From positions 62,001-126,000 of the forward strand of contig NZ_JAOTQN010000003.1 of assembly GCF_025641885.1 (NCBI RefSeq): a DNA stretch of 64,000 nt. The letters are read 5' to 3'. Within the stretch, counting starts at the first letter, position 1. Each line of letters starts with the position of its first letter. Below the pieces are notes generated by a model that did not search any database, was not told the DNA's origin, and saw only the letters and a program-made list of their open reading frames with translations. This stretch comes from Pyrobaculum sp. 3827-6. Its GTDB lineage: Archaea; Thermoproteota; Thermoprotei; Thermoproteales; Thermoproteaceae. This document shows positions 17,667 through 25,944 of the stretch, one piece after another. The translations under genes were made by a program, and so were the position numbers.

Positions 17667-18190
17667 TCAGCTCCCTGGGCTCCATTTCGTAGGTGAAGAT
17701 AGCATATAACCTTGCTTCACTCTTCTCAACCTAATTGTCGACGATCTCTCGGCCTTGCCCATTCTGACAAGCCACTCGAATTTCCAGAACCGCCTGTGGG
17801 GCCAGAGCTCCGCGGCGTGCCTCCCAGACATGAGGCGTATGGACACCTCCGTGAGGGAGCTGAGGTGCCACGCGGTTTCGACAACGTATGGCGCCACACG
17901 CCTCACCTCCGGGGGCTTCCCTCCAGTTTCAACCCAGGCATTGTAGGTCTCGACAGCATCTTTCACTGTTTATTGCTGGTAGGCGAAGGGGGGCCGAGCC
18001 GACTCACGGCCTCCTCGCCTAGTGCCATACGCTGAAGTAGCTGGCTCTCCTCCCTCCGTAGTTCTGCACTAAGGAGTCCACCACGGCCTTCTTAGCCAGC
18101 CTATAAGCCCCTCCAGCTCAAGGTATTCCAGTAGCTGGTTGCCGTCCAGCAGAAGCGGTACCGCGACAGACCCCGTTGCCGCCACGTCTA
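17667..18190 (-). pseudogene. Degraded gene between two parts of the island
   Basis: Minus-strand coding-like pieces in different frames: about 18190-18020 gives LLLDGNQLLEYLELEGL and SLVQNYGGRRASYFSVWH, and 17966-17667 gives a 99-residue frame containing VETAWHLSSLTEVSIRLMSG. No single frame joins them. The original family is not recognised. The region ends beside a hairpin that may mark a former mobile element. Confidence 0.4.
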
Positions 18191-18213
18191 AATTGAAGCC
18201 TGCTAAAAACCTT

Positions 18214-18235
18214 ACCCCGCCCTAAAGGGCGGGGT
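18214..18235. repeat. Perfect GC hairpin ACCCCGCCC-TAAA-GGGCGGGGT
   Basis: A 9-bp perfect stem with a TAAA loop. Hairpins of this form occur near the ends of IS200/IS605-type elements and their TnpB genes in thermophiles. No transposase remains here, so this is at most an end relic. It could alternatively be a transcription-end structure. Confidence 0.4.
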
Positions 18236-18342
18236 TTATAGTCGCCCTATCAAGGCCTACACGGCCCCCATTTTTAACGTAGAAGTGGCCCGGGCAACCC
18301 GCAACCGTGACGCCGAAGAAACTGATGATGGACGGCAATGCG

Positions 18343-18357
18343 AATACGATTCGTATT
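18343..18357 (+). promoter_or_regulatory. Palindromic operator copy 3
   Basis: AATACGATTCGTATT, followed by GAGTCAAA and the TATA box TTTATTA (18366-18372), then ATG 18395 about 26 nt on. The match to copy 1 covers the palindrome, the GAGTCAAATTTAT flank and the preceding GA. Confidence 0.75.
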
Positions 18358-18394
18358 GAGTCAAATTTATTACAGATAACTTTCAAAAGCTATC

Positions 18395-19170
18395 ATGGAA
18401 CACCACAGATCAGATAGAAATAGTTCCAGTAGAGTTAAAGTTGTTGCAATGCGGATAATTGCGCTCGTAATCTTGGCGCTCAGCGCGGCCCAGCTATATG
18501 CTGACACTTGGCAGAACTGCAATAATATATACATAGTAAATAAAGAGCGGTATGACTCCTATGGGAATTATATGAAAATTGATTATGGAATTTGTTTACA
18601 GATCCAGTACTATGACTACGTGAACGGGATGAAGATGTATCCGTGGATATTTGTAATGGCTGTGCATACAGATCCCAATGAGTTGGCTGGATGGAGGGTA
18701 ACCGCCTCGGGAGTAACGACAGATGCGGCGCCACAATGCAAGACGTCAGGATAGACCTTATGTCTTCAAACGCCCTATACTCCGGGCTTCTAGGCACATA
18801 CTACGCTCCGGTGCCCGGGAGGACAATAGACGACACGTCAAGAAAATGGCAGTCATTTGAAGTCTACGTAATACTGCGAAATGTTCAAATCGGTATCAAA
18901 TACTCATGGGAAGATTTGATCACAAAGAACGAAACTAGAGTGTCTGCCCTCACCACCACGAGGACCATGTGGGATAGGGCGCTGGCTACGGGCGGTTTAT
19001 ATTCAGACAGCGCATGGGCTTGGAAATTCGCGGCGGCTGCCTACGTAGATCCCTCGCCCGGAAGCGTGAGGGTGGTATACGCCGCGAGAACCAACTACTG
19101 GAAGGATGAGTGGCCGTCGTATCCATGTACCTATATGGCATATGCATACGACGTCACGTGGACAGTATGA
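18395..19170 (+). pseudogene. Secreted protein gene split by a frameshift
   Basis: The leaderless ATG 18395 opens a 119-residue frame with a signal peptide (MRIIALVILALSAAQLYA, residues 19-36). It stops at 18752-18754, just after TTDAAPQCKTSG. The protein-like sequence continues in another frame (from about 18735: MQDVRIDLMSSNALYSGLLG) to TGA 19168-19170. The two frames overlap (18691-18754). The second half has no promoter and no signal peptide of its own, so one gene of about 255 residues seems broken by a one-base change. Two separate coupled genes, or frameshifting, are less likely. The next gene starts in ATGA overlap. Confidence 0.6.
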
Positions 19171-19772
19171 GAACCGCGGTGTTGTTAATCGCCGTCGTCG
19201 CTGTTGTGTTCGTTGCCATATACACCTCCGGCTATCTACAGCCCCAGGCCCCCAAGCCTTCCATCGGCGAGCTGGAGGAGCTCCGCCTCTTCATAACCCC
19301 TGAAAACGGCACCAAGACCTCGAAATGGGAGCTCTGCGGCATGAAAATCTACGGCAAGGGGGCGTACTATAAGAAGGGCGACATCATAACGTCGCCTATC
19401 AAAGACATAGAAGAGCTACCGGAGAAAATTAGAAAGGACTACTCGGATCCAGTGAGGGCATACGTCGCGGGGGGTATAAGAGCGGATAAAGACGGCTATA
19501 TCTACTCCATATACTTCCACAGGCCGGAGGGAGGTGCGGGTCTGGCAAGTACGTCCGTACTGATAGAAGAGCGTAACGTAACGGCGATAGGGTCGGGCGG
19601 CGTAGAGTCAGCTACGCTGAGGGTACGCGGCGTTGAGTACAGCTTCTGGCTAGGCACGGTGGAGAAGATCACGTCTAAAAATGCCACTGTGTACATAGTC
19701 TGCGGCATAGATAAGGAAAAGGTGGAGAAAAGGCTAGGAGAGATAAGAAACGAGCTAGAAAGCAAGAAGTAA
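19167..19772 (+). CDS. Membrane-anchored surface protein
   Basis: 201 residues from ATG 19167 (overlap with the preceding stop). One N-terminal helix (MRTAVLLIAVVAVVFVAIYT) anchors an exterior domain of mixed strands and helices with NGT and NAT sites and a Cys pair (ELCGMK and IVCGID). It ends in a charged helix (EKRLGEIRNELESKK). A T-run follows the stop at about 19785-19790. No family is recognised; it completes the third operon of the protease island. Confidence 0.6.
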   Translation: MRTAVLLIAVVAVVFVAIYTSGYLQPQAPKPSIGELEELRLFITPENGTKTSKWELCGMKIYGKGAYYKKGDIITSPIKDIEELPEKIRKDYSDPVRAYVAGGIRADKDGYIYSIYFHRPEGGAGLASTSVLIEERNVTAIGSGGVESATLRVRGVEYSFWLGTVEKITSKNATVYIVCGIDKEKVEKRLGEIRNELESKK

Positions 19773-20060
19773 GCCTAAAATCCTTTTTTAAACCTCCTTC
19801 TCCCCCTTCCCCCGTATACCACAGAAGTGACTGCGCATTCGCAACGCCGCTGTTGCAGAATTCCAGAGCGGAGCGCTGGGTTGTGCTGGAGGAATCTATC
19901 TGCGAGGGTCAGATTCGCCGGTAGGCGCGGATTTTACATCCTGTCGGGGGGGGGGCGTCGGATCCGCTACATCTTCACGAGGCTATTTACCCCACCCAAA
20001 CACCCCCCTATACGTGACGGGCATAGCCGCATTTGCGATCATATGGCAAATGGCGAGACG

Positions 20061-20075
20061 AATACGATTCGTATT
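20061..20075 (+). promoter_or_regulatory. Palindromic operator copy 4, upstream of S1 protease 2
   Basis: AATACGATTCGTATT followed by GAGTCAAG and the TATA box TTTATATTA (20084-20092); ATG 20112 is about 25 nt from the box. Spacing from palindrome to TATA box is the same as in copies 1 and 3. Confidence 0.75.
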
Positions 20076-20111
20076 GAGTCAAGTTTATATTATAGAGTGT
20101 TCTAAGATCAC

Positions 20112-20909
20112 ATGTCTGAAAAAAGAATATATCAAATAATAGTTATAGCCGGCTTAATAGGTGTAATATTGTTTGTATACGCCGCAACATACCCGAATCA
20201 GAAGTTTAGACCCCTCGTCGCTGGCGTTCAATATGAGGCGAGATGGGGACTGTTTGAAATCTTCGGAGGGATATGTAGTCTAGGTTACCCCGTAGCCTTA
20301 CCCACGTCGCCAAATCAGCCATGGGGTTACGTTTCAGCGTCGCATTGTATTGAGTCAAGAATAGGTGTAAGTATTTATCAGCCCTCGAAAGGGTCAGATA
20401 CCTACATAGGGACGTCGAGATCAGATAAAATTTCCGTATCTCTCGACGTTTATGCCATAGATATTGTGAACAAATCTATTATTAGCAATAAAATAATTGT
20501 TCTACCAGTTGGGACTACATATACAATATCAAAATATTATACAAACTCTGAATTGGGAAATATGATAGGAAGTACTATATGCAAAACAGGTAGAACAACA
20601 TTGACGACGTGTGGAGATTTTGCAGATTTTAGATCAAGCGATGGACGGGGATGGGTAGTAGCTTCCAGTCCTTATTCATCATGTGACTATAGGCCAATAA
20701 TCGCCGGGGAGGGTGACAGCGGGGGAGTAGTTTGGTATTTTTATGGTGACGGCACAGCAGTAGCCGGAGTGCTCTACAGCATGGACACTGGAAAATGTTG
20801 TAGGACGTTTACGACGTGGGACGGAAGTCAAGTTTATGGTTGTGATAATTTCTTCTTCCGTAGTGTTGATACTGTTAATCAAGCTCTCGGAGTAGTGGGG
20901 TGGAGATGA
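20112..20909 (+). CDS. Trypsin-like (S1) serine protease, second paralogue
   Basis: 265 residues from leaderless ATG 20112. One hydrophobic helix (about 8-25) exports or anchors the protein. Triad residues: His79 in VSASHC, Ser203 in AGEGDSGG, and Asp112 or Asp117 in LDVYAID. Cys55/Cys79-region and the later Cys157, Cys167, Cys191, Cys229/230 and Cys244 suggest disulfides. AT-rich and with rare-looking codons compared with its neighbours, pointing to transfer. It has the same operator and promoter as protease 1 and, like it, is coupled by ATGA to a membrane-anchored partner. Confidence 0.85.
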   Translation: MSEKRIYQIIVIAGLIGVILFVYAATYPNQKFRPLVAGVQYEARWGLFEIFGGICSLGYPVALPTSPNQPWGYVSASHCIESRIGVSIYQPSKGSDTYIGTSRSDKISVSLDVYAIDIVNKSIISNKIIVLPVGTTYTISKYYTNSELGNMIGSTICKTGRTTLTTCGDFADFRSSDGRGWVVASSPYSSCDYRPIIAGEGDSGGVVWYFYGDGTAVAGVLYSMDTGKCCRTFTTWDGSQVYGCDNFFFRSVDTVNQALGVVGWR

Positions 20910-21763
20910 GGTTTTTGGTTTTGTTGGTTTTGGGTGGCGTGTTGCTCAGCGCGGGTGTGTTGTATGTAGACATGTCTAGGTATGTGGTTGAGGTTGAGAC
21001 GGCGGGCGGCCCCTCCTACATATTTACGGCGCCGATAGACGACTACGTTAATCTCCACAAGTGGCTTGAAGAAGTTGGCCTTGTGGAGAGGTACGACAGC
21101 CCTATTCGCAAAAAGGCCAGGGAGGCGCTCGGCATAAGATCGGAGGAGAATGCAACTCCAGAGCAGTGGAATGCCCTTGTTAACCTCAGCCTCTACATGA
21201 TGGGCGACAAGCTGAATGCGGTGGAGGAGGCGCTGAGGAAAGCCGGCGTCGAGGTTTTGGGAGTAGGCCCCGGCTCCGGCAAGCCGCCTATAGACAAGGC
21301 AAACAACGGCACTGTAGTCGCCTTTGTCAGGCTGGGCGGGAGGGGGGAGGTTTTAAAAGAGCTGGAGGGGGTGGCCGCCGCATACAACATATCTATAGTC
21401 GTGGTGGATCTGCCTAGAGTTAGGGCTTTTGAAGGGAATAAGACTGTGGACTCGGTGCCCGGCCTCGGCGCGCCTGCACACGGCCTGGTTTCCATCACGA
21501 TCTTTGGCCGTTTTGGCGACGTGGCCTACTATGTAGGGAAGCCGGACGAGGAGACGGTTAGGTCTGTGGCTAGGTATCTACGGGAGAGGAAGCTCTGCGG
21601 TGTCGCCGTGGTGTTTGTCCCCAGCGAGAGGTACATCCCACGCCTAGCCCCCGCAAGCGGAGGCGGCCCCGGAGAACGCCAAAGCCTCCTCCTAGCCGCA
21701 CTTGCCGCAGTGGCCACACTAGCGGCCGCCGCCCTCCTACTACACAGAGGCTCTAGACGTTAA
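20906..21763 (+). CDS. Type I membrane partner of S1 protease 2
   Basis: 285 residues from ATG 20906 (ATGA overlap with the protease). An N-terminal signal helix (MRFLVLLVLGGVLLSAGVLY), an exterior alpha/beta domain with N-glycosylation-type sites, and a C-terminal membrane helix (LLLAALAAVATLAAAALLL) ending in RGSRR. The segment ITIFGRFGDVAYYVGKPDEE, followed by CGVAVVFVPS, resembles units of the 14379-16307 protein (LTIFNATEEQADKV, then CRYPVVYFTD). The pairing with each protease points to a protease anchor, inhibitor, foldase or substrate. Base composition becomes GC-rich again within this gene. Confidence 0.65.
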   Translation: MRFLVLLVLGGVLLSAGVLYVDMSRYVVEVETAGGPSYIFTAPIDDYVNLHKWLEEVGLVERYDSPIRKKAREALGIRSEENATPEQWNALVNLSLYMMGDKLNAVEEALRKAGVEVLGVGPGSGKPPIDKANNGTVVAFVRLGGRGEVLKELEGVAAAYNISIVVVDLPRVRAFEGNKTVDSVPGLGAPAHGLVSITIFGRFGDVAYYVGKPDEETVRSVARYLRERKLCGVAVVFVPSERYIPRLAPASGGGPGERQSLLLAALAAVATLAAAALLLHRGSRR

Positions 21764-22132
21764 ATCGTCACTCTTTTTCCTACTTTAGGCTTTCTCGTCT
21801 CTCAGGCTGGTATATGCGGCGTATCAATACTTAATGGGGCTATAGGGGTGGACACATCGATTATAGACATGTAGCCCCCCATCTCCCCGGCACTACAAAT
21901 GTCTGAGCACCTCCTCTCGTCTGCAAGCCCCGCCGCGGGAAATTTGCCTACTCCACAACGGGGGGCTGAGGGGCGTCGTCCCTTCGCTATGTTAATTCGC
22001 TGAGTTGCTTGACATGTGAGAACTGCCTCGAGCTCCACGGCGCCCCGTTCTCACCGCCCGCGTGTGTGGGCCGTGTTGATTTTTATATTAATTGCTATTA
22101 AAATAGTTAAAAACCCGCACTGAGGCCTACCT
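21764..22132. other. Intergenic region without a clear gene
   Basis: About 370 nt between the protease island and the amidase operon. There is no open frame with a promoter at the right distance. The last 60 bases are A/T-rich and hold the box A (GTTAAAAA, 22106-22113) for the ATG at 22133. Confidence 0.4.
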
Positions 22133-22240
22133 ATGGACTACGTGGAGGCATTGCTTCGTAGCCTCAACATCCCGGTTGTCAACGCCGAGGAGGTCAAGAG
22201 ACAGGTAGAGAAGATTTTGAGAGGTCTACAGCTGGTATGA
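22133..22240 (+). CDS. 35-aa protein coupled to the amidase, possibly GatC-like
   Basis: MDYVEALLRSLNIPVVNAE followed by a helix EVKRQVEKILRGLQLV; ATG 22133 is about 25 nt from box A and its TGA overlaps the amidase ATG (ATGA). Position and amphipathic helix suggest a minimal GatC-like partner of GatA, but it is only about a third of normal GatC length, so this is a guess. Confidence 0.5.
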   Translation: MDYVEALLRSLNIPVVNAEEVKRQVEKILRGLQLV

Positions 22241-23445
22241 ACGAGGTGGAGAAGAAGATAGCGGAGGCTAGGCGGCGCGCCGACCTGAACTACTTTATCT
22301 ACCTAAACGAGGGGGCGGCGCGGGAGCTGGAGTCTCTGCAGAGGGCTGGTAGATGCGGGGCGCTGTGCGGCCTCGCCGTCGCCGTCAAGGACAACATCGA
22401 GGTGGCGGGGATGCCCATCACAAACGGGGCGCCGTATATGAAGAGGGTTTCTGACAAGACGGCGCCGGTGGTCAGGAGGCTGATGGCCGAGGGGGCCGTG
22501 GTGATCGGCAAGACTAATATGCACGAGCTGGCCCTAGGCGCCACCAACCTCAACCCCCACTTCGGCCCCACCAGAAACCCGCACGACCCCAGCCGCATAA
22601 CCGGCGGGTCCAGCGGCGGCAGCGCCGGGGCGGTGGCCGCCGGGATGGCCGACTTGGGCATTGGGACGGACACCGGGGGGTCTGTCAGGATTCCGGCCGC
22701 CCTCTGCGGTGTCGTGGGCTACAAGCCGCCTTACGGCAAGATACCCACCGAGGGCGTCCTCCCCCTAGCCCAGTCCCTGGACCACGTCGGCTTCATCACG
22801 AAGACAGTTGCCGACCTTGTAAGCGTGCTGGCGGCGGTGGGCTGGGGGCCCCGGGAGCTCCCCACTCTCAAGAGGTTTAGATTCGCCGTCTTGATGGGGG
22901 TCACGGAAAACACTCGGCACGTGGAGAAGGCGTTCTGGAGGGCCGTCGCCGTCCTCGAGGCCGTGGGGGGCCTGCGGGACGAGGTCTTTATAGATGCGGG
23001 GAGGTACTCGGCGGCCCGCGCAGCGATACTCCTCTCAGAAGCCGCCGCGAATTACTACGACTATTTGAGGAGCTCGGCGGAGCAGATGGGCCGCGACGTC
23101 GCCGTCCTCCTAAGCGCGGGGGCCGCCCTCCCCGCAGTGGCCTACGTCACCGCGAAGAGGGTAAAGGAGGAGGCTGTCAGATTTTTCGAAACTCTCTTCA
23201 AGAAATACGACGTCGTGGTCACCCCCACCACCGCCACCGAGGCGGTTGAGATTGAGGAGGCCGCCTCCATAGCCGTGAGGCCGAAGCTCCTCGCCTACAC
23301 AGAGCTCTTCAACCTCACCGGCCACCCCGCCGTCTCCGTGCCGGCCCCCACCTCCGGCCTGCCCGCAGGCCTCCAGATAGCCGCCAGAGACGAGGAGGTT
23401 CTGCTAGCCGTGGCCAGGGCCTACGAAGAGGAGACAGGCAGGTAG
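22237..23445 (+). CDS. gatA: Amidase, GatA-like
   Basis: 402 residues with the amidase-signature core: Lys51 (VAVKDNIE), cis-Ser125 (GGSSGGSAG) and nucleophile Ser149 (GTDTGGSVR), spaced exactly as in the Ser-cisSer-Lys triad. It is short for GatA (about 480) but carries the conserved PAALCGVVGYKPPYG and LTGHPAVSVPAP regions. Likely role: glutaminase subunit of the tRNA-dependent amidotransferase making Asn-tRNA (and Gln-tRNA). GatB is not in the window. A free-standing amidase is the alternative. The tiny upstream gene is coupled to it. Confidence 0.75.
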   Translation: MNEVEKKIAEARRRADLNYFIYLNEGAARELESLQRAGRCGALCGLAVAVKDNIEVAGMPITNGAPYMKRVSDKTAPVVRRLMAEGAVVIGKTNMHELALGATNLNPHFGPTRNPHDPSRITGGSSGGSAGAVAAGMADLGIGTDTGGSVRIPAALCGVVGYKPPYGKIPTEGVLPLAQSLDHVGFITKTVADLVSVLAAVGWGPRELPTLKRFRFAVLMGVTENTRHVEKAFWRAVAVLEAVGGLRDEVFIDAGRYSAARAAILLSEAAANYYDYLRSSAEQMGRDVAVLLSAGAALPAVAYVTAKRVKEEAVRFFETLFKKYDVVVTPTTATEAVEIEEAASIAVRPKLLAYTELFNLTGHPAVSVPAPTSGLPAGLQIAARDEEVLLAVARAYEEETGR

Positions 23446-23448
23446 CGC

Positions 23449-24252
23449 TCACCCCGGCTTTCCCACGCCGCGTAGATACTCCAAGAAGCCCAGCACCGTG
23501 AACCTTAGGTAGAACTCTAGGTAGAGGCCCCCCACCTCCAGCACCCTCGCGACGTTTTCATCCGCCCTCGCCAACATCCGCAACGCCTCGTCGACGGAGA
23601 GGTCCAGCCTCCCCTCCAGCGCCTCCACCCACGACTTCACCTGCTCCACGTGCCTCCTCAAAACCTCCACATCCCTCGTACAGCCGTAGTGCGGGAAGCA
23701 CACAGCCTCGGCGCCGAGGCCCGCGACGCGGCTAAGCGACTGGAGGTAGGCGTCCAGCCTAAAGGGCGGGGGCGTGGTGGGTATAACCACGCTCAGCTCC
23801 GGGATGTGCACCCCCCCGCCGTCCCCCGCGAAGAGGATTTTCTCATCTCTGTAGAAGTACATCACGTGGTGCGGCGCGTGCCCCGGCGTGTGAAACGCGT
23901 CAAACGCGTCGAAAAGCCTCGCCCCGTCGGCCACGCCCACCGCCTGCCCATTAGGCAGAGGCCTGCCGAACTTCTCCGCAAACACCCCCAGCACGGACCT
24001 GCTCGACTCGTACAGCTTGGAGGGGTCAACCACATGCTTCACATACCGCTCGTGGACGTAAGTCGGCCTGCCTATGTGGCCCGCCGAGCCGCAGTGGTCA
24101 AGGTGGAGGTGGGTGCAAACCACAGCGTCCACGTCAAGAGGCTCGTGTAGAGAGGCGGGGCCTGGGTCGACCACCACCCTCACCCCACCCACGTCGAGAA
24201 TATACGAAGTCACCAACGGCGCCCCCTCCAAATACTTCGTAACAATCCTCAT
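23449..24252 (-). CDS. Metallo-beta-lactamase-fold hydrolase
   Basis: 267 residues from ATG 24252 (TATA box GTATTAATAC 24271-24280 upstream). The metal motif THLHLDHCG (HxHxDH) is near residue 70, followed by HTPGHAPHH, FAGDGGG and CFPHYGC, which supply further His and Asp ligands. It resembles archaeal glyoxalase II-like or SoxH-type hydrolases; the substrate is not inferable. It is convergent with the amidase, with only 3 nt between the stops. Confidence 0.8.
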   Translation of the reverse strand: MRIVTKYLEGAPLVTSYILDVGGVRVVVDPGPASLHEPLDVDAVVCTHLHLDHCGSAGHIGRPTYVHERYVKHVVDPSKLYESSRSVLGVFAEKFGRPLPNGQAVGVADGARLFDAFDAFHTPGHAPHHVMYFYRDEKILFAGDGGGVHIPELSVVIPTTPPPFRLDAYLQSLSRVAGLGAEAVCFPHYGCTRDVEVLRRHVEQVKSWVEALEGRLDLSVDEALRMLARADENVARVLEVGGLYLEFYLRFTVLGFLEYLRGVGKPG

Positions 24253-24500
24253 AAGCAAAATCGCACATCAGTATTAATACGTTACCCACAACCGGGGCGC
24301 CGGCGGCAGACCCGCGGCGCGACGCCGCAGTCCACATATGCCCCGAGATGGCAGAAGCGGTGCGGCTGGCGATTGAGCGACACAGACGGCGGGCTTGCCT
24401 CAGGCGCCAAGATTTAAAACACTTTCTCTCATTAGTGGATCTAGGTATATTAATACTCCAGTGAAGTGGATAAAAGAGGAAAAAGAGGCTCTTGGGGTTG

Positions 24501-25889
24501 CTACTCTAATTTAGTAACCCCGTCGATGTATATAACATTGAAAGCAGTGGTGATTTCAAGCCCCCTATCGACAACTCTTACAACGTTGTACGTGTCGATT
24601 AATACATAGATATCATAGATTGCGAATATTTTTGATTGATATGTCATTATATGCATCCAACCTGTCGGAAGCCTCCCGAAATATTCATAAATAGTGTAGT
24701 TGGCTAGTGATGCCGATGTGAATTTGACGCTGACTATTGCCGAGTGCGGCGTAAATGGATCTTTCCAGTCGGTGCCTATGGCGGCGAAAGATACGTCAAA
24801 GCCGGCGTCTTTAAGAAGGGCGGCCAGGCTAAGGGCGTAGAGGGTGTGTTTGTCCAGGCTCCCGACAGTCGGTTGAAATGCTATCTTGCCCGAGGCGCCT
24901 AGCTGTTTTTCAACCTCGGCGGCCAGTGCCTCTCTATTCTCTAGCCAGTAGTTGTATATGGCGTACATCCGGAATATATCTCTACTAGGTACACCAGGAG
25001 TACCTACTACGTACGGCCTCTGTGGGAAAGGCGGCGGCGTGTCGTAGTAGCGCCACGTCTCTATATACCTAACGCGGTAACTGTACACGACGTCGCGTCC
25101 CAGATCGTTGTATATAACGTAGACGTAGGTGCCGTTTGAAGGGGCGACGAATCTTAAAGAGCCTCTACCCTGGGCCAGCGGCGTCGCGGAGTAGCCTCCG
25201 CGCCATTTATCGTATTCAGATTGGGTAAATACTGCAAGCCACAGATCTTGAGAGGTCTGTAGCTCTAACACCTCTCCAGCGATTAGCTCCACCTGCCCAT
25301 ATCGGTAGTAACCACTACGTAAAGTCAAATCATTATACACATAGGTTGTTGTAAAGCTCCAGTTGTCGCCGATTTGCGGGGCCTTTAGTGTGATTCTGCT
25401 GAGCGTTGTTTTTAGCCTCTCCACGAGGTCGCGCCCGCCGTACACCTTTTCTTTCAGCGTCTGTATAGTGGTGTTGAGCGCCTTTATCTCTGCTTCTAGG
25501 GCGTCTCTCTGTCTAATCAGCTGGTCTCTCTGCCGTGTCAGGTCTTGTATCTGGGCTTGGGCATCTCTCAGCCGGTTTTGCACATCTTGGAGCTGGGCTG
25601 TGGCGCTTTCTAGCTCGCGCCTAGTCTGCTCTAGCCTTCTATTAGCCTCGTCTAATTGCTGTTGTGTTGTCTGTAGCTTGCCTTGGACGTCTAGTAGCTG
25701 GGCCGTGGTTTTCTGCAACTCCTCGCTCCTCGCAGTAAGCTGACGCTGAAGGTCTTGAATCTGGCCCCTAGCCGCGTCCAGCTCCTTCCTCAAAAACCCA
25801 TTCTCAACATAGGTCCCATACCAAAGCACTGCAAACACCGCGGCAACCAGCGCAACTACTGCGATTGTTACTACCGCGAGCTTATTCAT
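24501..25889 (-). CDS. Membrane-anchored coiled-coil protein with transglutaminase-like tail
   Basis: 462 residues from ATG 25889, with box A TATAAATA (25911-25918) about 25 nt upstream. One membrane helix (4-24) is followed by about 130 residues of Gln-rich coiled coil (25-155). Next comes a beta domain (about 170-290) like PPC/GOLD sandwiches. The C-terminal part (KHTLYALSLAALLKDAGFDV, later FTPHSAIVSVKF) has the helix and His-strand layout of transglutaminase-like domains, but the catalytic Cys position is not a Cys. It is probably a structural stalk or adhesion protein outside the cell. First of three large envelope genes on this strand. Confidence 0.7.
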   Translation of the reverse strand: MNKLAVVTIAVVALVAAVFAVLWYGTYVENGFLRKELDAARGQIQDLQRQLTARSEELQKTTAQLLDVQGKLQTTQQQLDEANRRLEQTRRELESATAQLQDVQNRLRDAQAQIQDLTRQRDQLIRQRDALEAEIKALNTTIQTLKEKVYGGRDLVERLKTTLSRITLKAPQIGDNWSFTTTYVYNDLTLRSGYYRYGQVELIAGEVLELQTSQDLWLAVFTQSEYDKWRGGYSATPLAQGRGSLRFVAPSNGTYVYVIYNDLGRDVVYSYRVRYIETWRYYDTPPPFPQRPYVVGTPGVPSRDIFRMYAIYNYWLENREALAAEVEKQLGASGKIAFQPTVGSLDKHTLYALSLAALLKDAGFDVSFAAIGTDWKDPFTPHSAIVSVKFTSASLANYTIYEYFGRLPTGWMHIMTYQSKIFAIYDIYVLIDTYNVVRVVDRGLEITTAFNVIYIDGVTKLE

Positions 25890-25944
25890 ATGTTACAGCA
25901 GAAAAAGGGCTATAAATATTAGAGGCTCTAAAAGCGCGATTAAA

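Noticed and set aside
18318-18330. ACTGATGATGG resembling a C box of a C/D guide RNA
   Set aside because: No D or D' box at a suitable distance and no promoter before it; it lies just upstream of the operator at 18343.
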